A stretch of 35,055 nucleotides of DNA from Candidatus Woesebacteria bacterium RIFCSPHIGHO2_02_FULL_42_20 (lineage in GTDB: Bacteria > Patescibacteriota > Microgenomatia > UBA8517). Position 1 is the stretch's first letter; every line of letters begins with the position of its first letter. Positions 7,916 to 16,119 of the stretch are shown piece after piece. The translations under genes and the position numbers were made by a program. Location of the stretch: positions 1 through 35,055 of the forward strand of contig MGGS01000003.1 in the NCBI GenBank assembly GCA_001792535.1, in the 5' to 3' direction. A model generated the notes under the pieces. That model was not told the DNA's origin and made no database searches. It saw nothing but the letters and a program-made list of their open reading frames with translations.

Positions 7916-9561
7916 AACATCGGATTTTTATTTTATTGCTTGTGTTAATCATACCTTCGTTTGCGAATCTGCTTCGCCCGGGATATTTTCCAATGCAGGA
8001 TGACTTACAGGCAATGCGGCTACACCAAATGGATAAGTGTTTTAGAGATTTTCAGATTCCCTGCCGTTGGGTGCCGGACATGGGCTACGGCTACGGCTAT
8101 CCTCAGTTTAACTATTATGCACCTGGAGTATATTACCTGGGAGAAGTTTTTCATTTAGTAGGCTTTCAGTTTGTTGACGTAGTTAAAATTCTTTTCATTA
8201 TAGGCTTCGTTCTCTCTGGCATTTTTATGTATGTCTTGGTTCGAGAGATCTTCGGTGAGTTACCGGCACTGGTCGCAAGCCTTTTTTATGTATACGGACC
8301 GGTTAGGGCGGTACAGGTTTACGTTAGAGGATCGCTTTCGGAGTTTTGGGTGGCAGTTTTTTTCCCGCTGGTTGTTTGGGCGGCAATTAAATTGGTTAAA
8401 TCGCAAAAGAATAACCACTTGGTACTGTTTTCTTTGTCTGTTGGCTCAATGTTTGTTATCCATAATCTGCTGCCATGGTTTTTCTTGCCGGTTTCGCTGT
8501 TTATAGCGTTATTCTTTTTACCCAAGAAAAATAAACTAAAATCGGTTACCAAGCTTTTTTGGGGTATAGTTTTGGCTTTCGGTCTGGCCGCCTTTTTTTT
8601 GATTCCGGTGTTTTTGGAAATCGGATATGTACACACAGAAACCCTACTCGGGGGGTATTTTGATTACCGGCGGCACTTTGTTTCCATCAAGCAACTTTTC
8701 TTGGCGAATAATTGGGGTTTCGGGTCGTCGGATATCGGTTCAGGCGACGAGTTAAATCTGGCACTCGGGCTGCTGCATTGGCCCGTTGCATTTCTTGGAA
8801 TCCTGGTTCTTTTAGCCAAACGAAAGTTGGACGGAATAGCAAAGCTCGTTATACCAACCAGTCTGGCATTTTTGGTCTTTGTATTTTTGATTCACTCCAG
8901 ATCCCATTTCGTTTGGGAAATGTTTGCAGTGCTTGCCTATTTACAATTTCCCTGGAGGTTTTTAGTGTTGACCAATTTTCTTTTAGCGCTCCTTGTAGGA
9001 ATTTCTGCTTTCTACTTTTCCGAAAATAAAAAAATTGCTTTTGTACTCGTTGGGTTGGTTTTTGTTTTCTATGGCTCGTTTTTTGCTCCAAAAGACTGGT
9101 TCCCGCTCTCCGATCGCGAAAAATTCAGCGGCAGCAATTGGGAAAGACAGCTTACAATTAGCATATTTGACTATCTGCCGGTTTCCGCCAGTGCTCCACC
9201 AGAGTCTAAAGCTTCGGAATTGCCGGAAGTGCTTGAAGGTGAAGCAAGCCTTTTGTCGTATACAAGAGGTAGTAACTTCCAAGAAGGAAAAGTGGTATCG
9301 ACCGGTAAGTCGTTGCTGAGAATTCCTATCTTTGACTTTCCCGGAATGGTAGCCAGTGTTGACGGCTATGAAGTTCCTGTTTTAAATGACTGCAGGGGAC
9401 AAAAAAATTGTTTGGGTTTAGTTACGATAGAAGTTCCAAGCGGCGAACATATCGTCAAAGTAAGGCTTACAGACACGTTGCCCAGAACTTTGGGCAATGT
9501 GATTTCGTTGGTTAGTCTTATTTTTTTGGTTGGCATATGGAAAAAATCGAAAAGTTTGTAG
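7912..9561 (+). CDS. PF10131-like (PTPS-related) GT-C membrane protein, paralog 1
   Basis: 'MQDDLQAMRLHQMDKCFRDFQIPCRWVPDMGYGYGYPQFNYY', 'QFPWRFL', C-terminal beta module. Confidence 0.78.
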   Translation: MKHRIFILLLVLIIPSFANLLRPGYFPMQDDLQAMRLHQMDKCFRDFQIPCRWVPDMGYGYGYPQFNYYAPGVYYLGEVFHLVGFQFVDVVKILFIIGFVLSGIFMYVLVREIFGELPALVASLFYVYGPVRAVQVYVRGSLSEFWVAVFFPLVVWAAIKLVKSQKNNHLVLFSLSVGSMFVIHNLLPWFFLPVSLFIALFFLPKKNKLKSVTKLFWGIVLAFGLAAFFLIPVFLEIGYVHTETLLGGYFDYRRHFVSIKQLFLANNWGFGSSDIGSGDELNLALGLLHWPVAFLGILVLLAKRKLDGIAKLVIPTSLAFLVFVFLIHSRSHFVWEMFAVLAYLQFPWRFLVLTNFLLALLVGISAFYFSENKKIAFVLVGLVFVFYGSFFAPKDWFPLSDREKFSGSNWERQLTISIFDYLPVSASAPPESKASELPEVLEGEASLLSYTRGSNFQEGKVVSTGKSLLRIPIFDFPGMVASVDGYEVPVLNDCRGQKNCLGLVTIEVPSGEHIVKVRLTDTLPRTLGNVISLVSLIFLVGIWKKSKSL

Positions 9562-11186
9562 CAAAATATTATTTGGCAATAATAATTTTGGGATCTATCC
9601 CGGCAATTCTTGCGCTATTTGTCGAGGGTTACTACGGCGCCTCGGATGACTTGCATGTGGCGTGGCTTGGTTTATTCAATGAAACAGTAAAACTCGGCCA
9701 ATTTCCGCCAAGATATGTACCGTCCTTGAGTTTCGGATTTGGCTACCCATTGTTTAATTTTGTCTTTCCGCTGCCTTTTTATATCGGAGAAATTTTTGTC
9801 TTGCTGGGATTCGGGTTAGTGGGAAGTATTAAGTCAGTTTTTGTAGTTAGCTTTGTTGCCTCGAGCATTGTTATGTATAAATTTTTAAGAACGTTGGTAA
9901 AGCCGTTGGTATCGCTTGCTGGCGCTGTTGTTTACCTTTATGCGCCCTATCGTGCTACGGAAGTTTATGTCCGTGGTGCAGTCGGTGAGGCATTAAGTTT
10001 TGTATTTTTGCCGCTTTTATTTTTGGGTTTTGTAAAGATACTGAAAAATGAAACGAAAAAAGGAATTTGCCTTACGGCTTTGGCATTGGCGTTTTTAATT
10101 CTAAGCCACAACATAGTATCGTACATGTTTCTCGGGTTTTTAGTTCTAGCACTTGTTTTTTTCAGGCAAAAATTTGTACAAATTATAACTGCCGGCATCT
10201 TGGGACTTGTGGGTAGCTCTTTTTTTTGGGTCCCGGCTTTGCTTGAATCAAATCTTGTTAAGTACGATACGGTCTTTAGTTACTTCGACCACTTTCCGAC
10301 ACTAAAACAACTTATTACACCGTATTTTGGCTACGGTGCATCAGTCCCCGGACCCGGCGACGGTATGTCTTTTTTCTTGGGGGGAATAAACATTTTGCTG
10401 GTGTTGACTTCGACTTATGTTTTGATTAAGTCTTTCAGAAGAAAACTTGACCTTAGTAAAACATTTTTACTTTTCTCTTTTGCCGCTTTTTTAATCTCGG
10501 TTTTTATGATGAATCACCGCTCGAGCGTAGTTTGGGACGCACTGCCTCTCCTGCCCTATTTTCAATTTCCTTGGAGGTTTTTGACGGCAACAACCTTTTT
10601 TACTACCCTGATGGTTATAAGCTTGTCACGAGTTAAAAAATCTGGCGTACTTGCCTTGTTTATTCTGGTGTTTGTGGTAGTTTTAAATTTTTCCTTTTTT
10701 AAACCCCAAGATAACTTGGGTCGGGGAGATGACTATTATTTGACTAGATACACGACATTAAACGGCACAAGCCCGGAATATAAATCGACAAAAGAGGAGT
10801 ATTTAAGACTTCCTGAAAATAGCGAAGCGAGACCTGCCACGCTGTACCCGGATTTTTATGGCGACAACATCATTGTCTTAAGTAATACTAAGATGAACTT
10901 ATTGGAGTACAAAGCTTTGGTTAAATCAAATGGCGGGGTAGTAAGCGTCAATAAATATTACTTTCCGGGTTGGGAAGTTAATGTGGATGGTCAAAAAGTA
11001 GATATTGTTTCAGGACAGCCATTTGGCCAAATTTCCTTTGATATTCCGGCCGGTGAGCATACACTTCATTATTTTTACAGTGAACCTTTGTATAAACGTC
11101 TGTTAGACGTAGTCTCGTTTGCGACACTTTTGTCCCTTATGTTAATTTTAGTAAGCAAAGATGCTAAAAAAGATAGTCAAAACTAA
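9537..11186 (+). CDS. PF10131-like (PTPS-related) GT-C membrane protein, paralog 2
   Basis: 'ASDDLHVAWLGLFNETVKLGQFPPRYVPSLSFGFGYPLFNFV', 'QFPWRFL', C-terminal 'YYFPGWEVNVDG'. Confidence 0.78.
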   Translation: MEKIEKFVAKYYLAIIILGSIPAILALFVEGYYGASDDLHVAWLGLFNETVKLGQFPPRYVPSLSFGFGYPLFNFVFPLPFYIGEIFVLLGFGLVGSIKSVFVVSFVASSIVMYKFLRTLVKPLVSLAGAVVYLYAPYRATEVYVRGAVGEALSFVFLPLLFLGFVKILKNETKKGICLTALALAFLILSHNIVSYMFLGFLVLALVFFRQKFVQIITAGILGLVGSSFFWVPALLESNLVKYDTVFSYFDHFPTLKQLITPYFGYGASVPGPGDGMSFFLGGINILLVLTSTYVLIKSFRRKLDLSKTFLLFSFAAFLISVFMMNHRSSVVWDALPLLPYFQFPWRFLTATTFFTTLMVISLSRVKKSGVLALFILVFVVVLNFSFFKPQDNLGRGDDYYLTRYTTLNGTSPEYKSTKEEYLRLPENSEARPATLYPDFYGDNIIVLSNTKMNLLEYKALVKSNGGVVSVNKYYFPGWEVNVDGQKVDIVSGQPFGQISFDIPAGEHTLHYFYSEPLYKRLLDVVSFATLLSLMLILVSKDAKKDSQN

Positions 11187-12879
11187 GAATTTTTGGCCGG
11201 TTGTAGTTATTACAATCTTGGCTTTACTGGCTTCGCGAAGGCTTTTTGTGCCGGGCTATTTTATCATGCACGACGATTTGCAAATGATGCGGACCTTGGA
11301 AATGGAAAAGTGCTTTAAAGACTTTCAAATTCCCTGCCGCTGGGTGCCGGATATGGGCTATGGATTTGGCTTCCCATTGTTTAATTTCTATCCGCCACTG
11401 CCTTACCTTTTTGCAATGGTTTTTCGGCTGCTTGCTTTTCCGTTTACTGCAACTGTCAAGTTGACCTTTGCATCTGCCTTTTTACTGTCTGGGGTGGCAA
11501 TGTATTTTTTTGCCAGGAAATTTTTCCTGCCTGCCGGCAGGCAGGCGGCAAATATCGGCGGGGTGGTTGCTGGGATTTTTTACATATGGGCACCATATCA
11601 TGCCGTTGATATCTATGTGCGGGGTGCGATGAATGAAGCCTGGGCTTTTGTATTTTTTCCCTTAATTTTGCTTTTTTCGTATCAACTAATCACTAGTCAC
11701 AAAAATTTAATTCTCCTTTCCCTTTCCTGGGTTGGTCTTCTTTTGGCCCATAATCTGATGGTCTTAATTTTTACGCCGGTTTTTGCTCTTTGGTGTTTAC
11801 TCTGGATTGTCAAATCCAAAAAAATATTGAGTATTAAGTATTTAGTTTTAAGTGGCATTCTCACTTTTGGCCTCGCAGCCTTTTTTACCCTGCCTGTCTT
11901 AGTCGAAAGCAAACTTGTCTACGTTAATCTGTTGACTCAAGGCTATTATGATTTTGCTGGCCACTTTGCGACTTTAAGACAGCTTTTTATTTCAAGATTC
12001 TGGGGCGACGGACCGTCTACTTTTGGCATTGGGGACGGTATGGCTTTTCCAATAGGTCACATTCATTGGATCGCAGTTGCCGTAAGCGGCTTGGTTTTTG
12101 TTTACTTTTGGTGGAAAAGGAAAAAGCTTGAAGTTGCCGATTTTGTTTTTGTCTTTTTTATGGCTGTAGGCCTTTTTAGTGCTTTTATGGCGCACGGAAG
12201 GTCTACTCCAATTTGGCTGGCAATCCCCGTACTTAAGTATGTCCAGTTTCCTTGGAGGTTTTTGACTTTGGCGAGTTTAGGTTTTTCGTTTGCAGCCGGC
12301 TGGCTGATTTGTAAATTGGAAAAATTCAAAAAGCAGCCTTTGTGGTTGGTTATTATAATGGTTATTGCTGTTGTTGTTTGGAATTGGGAGTTTTTTGCGC
12401 CTGTTCGTGAAGGCCCGGTAACTGACACTGAAAAGTTTGCAGGCGAGGCCTGGCGAATCCAGCAAGCGGCCGGGATTTACGATTATTTACCCAATACCGC
12501 CAAAATTGCGCCGGACTCAAAAAGGACAGTTTTAGCCGAAATTATTGAAGGTAAGGGGATTATCTATTTTGAGAATCATCCCGAGCGCACCAACTGGCTT
12601 ACTTTTGACGCCGATATCAAAGAAGGTGGCGCGGTCGTACGAATTAATGTCCTGGCTTTTCCCGACTGGAAGGTGTTAATAGATGGAAACCAAGTGCCAA
12701 CGTACATTGACGAAGTTGAAGAGTGGGGAAGGCTGTATGTAGATATCCCGGAAGGCAAGCACTTTGTCTACGCCAGACTTTACAATACACCAATCAGAAA
12801 TATCGCAAATGGCATTTCGCTTGTTACCTGGCTCGGCTTTTTATCGTTTCCTTTGGTTAAAAAGTTTCGCCGGCAATGA
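11161..12879 (+). CDS. PF10131-like (PTPS-related) GT-C membrane protein, paralog 3
   Basis: 'MHDDLQMMRTLEMEKCFKDFQIPCRWVPDMGYGFGFPLFNFYPPLPY', 'QFPWRFL'; contains LPAGRQA insertion. Confidence 0.78.
   Translation: MLKKIVKTKNFWPVVVITILALLASRRLFVPGYFIMHDDLQMMRTLEMEKCFKDFQIPCRWVPDMGYGFGFPLFNFYPPLPYLFAMVFRLLAFPFTATVKLTFASAFLLSGVAMYFFARKFFLPAGRQAANIGGVVAGIFYIWAPYHAVDIYVRGAMNEAWAFVFFPLILLFSYQLITSHKNLILLSLSWVGLLLAHNLMVLIFTPVFALWCLLWIVKSKKILSIKYLVLSGILTFGLAAFFTLPVLVESKLVYVNLLTQGYYDFAGHFATLRQLFISRFWGDGPSTFGIGDGMAFPIGHIHWIAVAVSGLVFVYFWWKRKKLEVADFVFVFFMAVGLFSAFMAHGRSTPIWLAIPVLKYVQFPWRFLTLASLGFSFAAGWLICKLEKFKKQPLWLVIIMVIAVVVWNWEFFAPVREGPVTDTEKFAGEAWRIQQAAGIYDYLPNTAKIAPDSKRTVLAEIIEGKGIIYFENHPERTNWLTFDADIKEGGAVVRINVLAFPDWKVLIDGNQVPTYIDEVEEWGRLYVDIPEGKHFVYARLYNTPIRNIANGISLVTWLGFLSFPLVKKFRRQ
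11526..11545. repeat. 20-bp perfect palindrome CCTGCCTGCCGGCAGGCAGG inside a CDS
   Basis: Self-reverse-complementary; encodes LPAGRQA, absent in the two adjacent paralogs. Confidence 0.85.
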
Positions 12880-12951
12880 CTTGTTTTTGATTTACTACGC
12901 CACTACGTATGGGAGTATATCTTCGAGTTTTAACAACAATCAATATAATGG

Positions 12952-12957
12952 TAAAAT
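12952..12957 (+). promoter_or_regulatory. -10-like TAAAAT, 6 nt before GTG 12964
   Basis: Spacing consistent with a leaderless transcript of the flippase gene. Confidence 0.5.
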
Positions 12958-12963
12958 TTTAGT

Positions 12964-14457
12964 GTGGTGAGGCAGGATATTGGAGAACATTTAAACCCGA
13001 CCGATGAAATTACGCTCGAGGCTGTAAAGTCAAGAGCTGTTAAGGGTGTTGTCGCATTGACCGGCCGCACGTTGGTGCTTAATATTATTTCGCTTTTCGC
13101 TCAAGGTCTTCTTTGGGCGTTTTTAAGCCCGGAACAGTTCGGAGTATTTTTGATTGTTTCTGCAACCATTAATTTTTTGAGCTATTTTGCGGATATTGGC
13201 TTGGGAGCGGCGTTGATTCAAAAAAGGGAGAAGCCAACTGAAGCGGACTTTAAGACGGTATTTATCGTTCAAGAAACATTGGTTGTTACGATTACGCTAT
13301 TGGTTTTTTTGATTAGCCCGGTGCTTGCCCGTACACATAACCTGACTTACGAGGGTATAGCGCTTTTGTATGCGCTAACCATTTCGTTTTTCTTGGCGTC
13401 TTTAAAAAACATTCCCTCAATAATTTTGGAACGCAAGCTGGAATTTGGCAAATTTATTATTCCTCAAGTTGTCGAGCAGGTTGTCTACAACGTTGCGGTT
13501 GTGTTTTTTGCCTGGAGGGGCTTTGGGATAACAAGTTTTACGTATGCAGTTTTGATTCGGGGGGTTATTGGAGTTGTGACGATTTATATCCTTCAACCGT
13601 GGAAACCGGGGCTAGCATTTTCTAAAGCTTCGCTCAAAGGCCTTTTGAGATTCGGTATTCCCTACCAGCTCAATAATTTTCTGGCAACAATTAAAGACGA
13701 TGGTATGACAATTGTCTTGGGAGGGGTACTGGGGAGCGCGGGACTGGGAATTTTGGGAACTGCCCAGAAACTTGCGCAATACCCACTGCGGTTTTTTATG
13801 GATAATGTAACCAAGGTTACCTTTCCCGCATTTTCCAGGATGCAGGATGACAAAACCTACTTGGAAAGGAGCTTGACCAGATCGCTATTTTTCATTTGTG
13901 CACTTGTCTTTCCGAGCCTAGTCGGGCTATCGGTGTTGTTTCCGGTCTTGGTAACGGTCATTCCCCGCTACGGCAAGTGGGCGAGTGCATATATTCCCTT
14001 CTTATTAATCTCCATTAATTCTATGTTTGCGGCTGGTTCCACCCAATTGACCAACTTACTCAACTCGATTGGCAGGATCAAAACAACATTCAAACTTATG
14101 GTTATGTGGACAGTTCTTACTTGGGCAATTCTGCCCTTTTTGTCGATTGTTTCTGGCGCCCAAGGCGCGGCCCTCGGTTATGCCGTCGTTGGTGCAAGTT
14201 CGGTAGTAGTCTTTTATTTAGTTAAACGAGTTGTCAACTTTTCATTTTACTATTCCGTGGTAAAACCTTTGTTTGCCTCAGGCATTATGGGTGCTGTTTT
14301 GCTGGCCGCAAGGGGTCTATTTTCCTGGAGTTTTTTGGGAATTGGTATGATGGTGGTTATTGGTATTACTTTTTATGCGCTGGTGATTTATTTGTTAGTG
14401 GGTAAATCTGCCGTCGAAGATGTTAAAAAAGTTTTTGCGACTTTTAGCAGAAAATAA
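12964..14457 (+). CDS. Wzx-like polysaccharide/lipid-linked oligosaccharide flippase
   Basis: 'LSPEQFGVFLIVSATINFLSYFADIGLGAALIQKREKPTEADFKTVF' MOP-superfamily pattern, multi-TM. Confidence 0.85.
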   Translation: MVRQDIGEHLNPTDEITLEAVKSRAVKGVVALTGRTLVLNIISLFAQGLLWAFLSPEQFGVFLIVSATINFLSYFADIGLGAALIQKREKPTEADFKTVFIVQETLVVTITLLVFLISPVLARTHNLTYEGIALLYALTISFFLASLKNIPSIILERKLEFGKFIIPQVVEQVVYNVAVVFFAWRGFGITSFTYAVLIRGVIGVVTIYILQPWKPGLAFSKASLKGLLRFGIPYQLNNFLATIKDDGMTIVLGGVLGSAGLGILGTAQKLAQYPLRFFMDNVTKVTFPAFSRMQDDKTYLERSLTRSLFFICALVFPSLVGLSVLFPVLVTVIPRYGKWASAYIPFLLISINSMFAAGSTQLTNLLNSIGRIKTTFKLMVMWTVLTWAILPFLSIVSGAQGAALGYAVVGASSVVVFYLVKRVVNFSFYYSVVKPLFASGIMGAVLLAARGLFSWSFLGIGMMVVIGITFYALVIYLLVGKSAVEDVKKVFATFSRK

Positions 14458-16105
14458 GCTGGCATCGCTTTTGATTTTTTTAGGATCGCTTTCGTGGTCA
14501 ATTCCCTTGGTTAAAAGTGGGATTGGTTACGACTTCGGAGTTGGTTTTTGGGGGCCCAATGGTCACGATGGTATTTGGCACATTGCTTTAGCTAATTCAC
14601 TGGCCCGTGGATCTTGGGAGATGCCTGTTTTTGCCGGCTCCTTTCTGCAAAATTACCACATCGGCTTTGATTTGTTGCTTGCTTTGGCTGCTAAAATTTC
14701 AGGCGTTTCTACGAGTATTATCTATTTTCAAATAGTTCCTCCGGTTTTGGCCATTTTGGTAGGGCTTTTGACATATCGCTTGGTTGCGACTTGGAAAAAA
14801 AGTAAAAAAGAAGCTTTGTGGAGTGTGTTTTTTGTATATTTTGGAGGCAGTTTCGGTTGGTTGGTCACTCTTTTAACAAGCGGTCAATTAGGTGGAGAAT
14901 CAGTTTTTTGGTCCCAGCAAGCGGTATCAACTTTAATTAATCCACCTTACGCCCTTTCGTTAGTTTTGTTGTTACTCGGATTGATATTTTTAATAAAGTC
15001 TCCAATCACTAATCACCAATCACTAATAACTATTTTTATTTTTGGAGTGCTTTTCGAAGTTAAAGCTTATGCGGGATTGTTGGCACTTTTTGGTTTATTT
15101 GTTGTCGGAGTTTATGAGTTTGTAAAAAACAGGGATATAAAGGTGTTAAAAATATTTTCCGGGTCATTTGCTATAACACTATCATTGTATTTATTTTTAA
15201 ATCGCGGGTCGCAGGACCTGCTGGTTTTTCAGCCGTTTTGGTTTTTGGAAAACCTGATGTCACCGGACAGACTTAATTGGTCTAAATTGGGCGAAGCCTT
15301 AGTAAATTGGAGACTCGGTGGTCTTTATTACAAGTCTGCCTTTGGTTATGTGCTGGCATTTATACTTTTTGTGTTTGGGAACTTGGGAACAAGACTGGTG
15401 TCAATTTTTTCTTTGTCCAAAAGAATTGACTTGTTAAGTGTCTTTATTTGGGCGGTTATATTAGCCGGGATTACCGTCCCGATGGTTTTTTTACAAAAAG
15501 GCACTTCTTGGAATACTATTCAGTTTTTTTATTACAGCCTTTTCTTGTTAGCAATTTTGTCCGGTGTGGGGCTAGTTAAATTAGGAAAATTGTTAAAAGT
15601 ATCTCTGGTTTATGCTGTAGTTTTGCTAGTTACTTTGCCGACGACTTTTTCCACACTCTACTACCATTATTTACCCGGCAGACCCCCTGCAAAGATCTCA
15701 ACCGAGGAACTTAGGGCATTGGACTTTTTGAAAGATCAGCCCGAAGGAGTGGTTTTGACTTATCCTTTTGACCGTGAAGCGGCAGATGCGGCGGTTGACA
15801 ATCCTCCCAGACCGCTTTATTTATATGAATCGACAGCTTACGTATCGGCTTACACCGATAAACCAGTTTTTCTTGAAGATGAAGTTAACCTTGATATCAC
15901 CGGTTATGGTTGGAGTACCCGCCGCGAAGAGATTGTTAGATTTTTTAGTACGAGTGACCAAAACGCCGCTCATAGATTTTTGGAAGATAATAATATTAAA
16001 TATATTTATTTGCTCAAAGGTCAACAAGTAAGTCTGAATTTTCAAGAGCTGGGAGCGAAAAAAATCTTTGAAAACAATATTTCCTTAATATATTCAATAT
16101 CGTGA
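14420..16105 (+). CDS. GT-C-like multi-TM membrane protein
   Basis: 'FWGPNGHDGIWHIALANSLARGSWEMPVFAG' first loop plus multi-TM body; overlaps flippase 3' end by 38 nt. Confidence 0.65.
   Translation: MLKKFLRLLAENKLASLLIFLGSLSWSIPLVKSGIGYDFGVGFWGPNGHDGIWHIALANSLARGSWEMPVFAGSFLQNYHIGFDLLLALAAKISGVSTSIIYFQIVPPVLAILVGLLTYRLVATWKKSKKEALWSVFFVYFGGSFGWLVTLLTSGQLGGESVFWSQQAVSTLINPPYALSLVLLLLGLIFLIKSPITNHQSLITIFIFGVLFEVKAYAGLLALFGLFVVGVYEFVKNRDIKVLKIFSGSFAITLSLYLFLNRGSQDLLVFQPFWFLENLMSPDRLNWSKLGEALVNWRLGGLYYKSAFGYVLAFILFVFGNLGTRLVSIFSLSKRIDLLSVFIWAVILAGITVPMVFLQKGTSWNTIQFFYYSLFLLAILSGVGLVKLGKLLKVSLVYAVVLLVTLPTTFSTLYYHYLPGRPPAKISTEELRALDFLKDQPEGVVLTYPFDREAADAAVDNPPRPLYLYESTAYVSAYTDKPVFLEDEVNLDITGYGWSTRREEIVRFFSTSDQNAAHRFLEDNNIKYIYLLKGQQVSLNFQELGAKKIFENNISLIYSIS
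15004..15031 (+). repeat. Heptamer tandem repeat (AATCACT AATCACC AATCACT AATAACT)
   Basis: Four consecutive 7-mers, read directly. Confidence 0.8.
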
Positions 16106-16119
16106 AACTAAATATTTAA

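Noticed and set aside
8085-8101. GGCTACGGCTACGGCTA repeat
   Set aside because: Encodes the GYGYGYP motif conserved in paralogs (GYGFGFP, FGFGYP); explained by protein constraint.
8231-8506. Alternate-frame ORFs within 7912..9561 (also 7961..8158, 8712..9029, 9035..9319)
   Set aside because: Inside a clear PF10131-like CDS in another frame; no independent support.
16106-16119. Possible bidirectional terminator between convergent genes
   Set aside because: AACTAAATATTTAA-type sequence has no GC-stem; cannot be supported as an intrinsic terminator.
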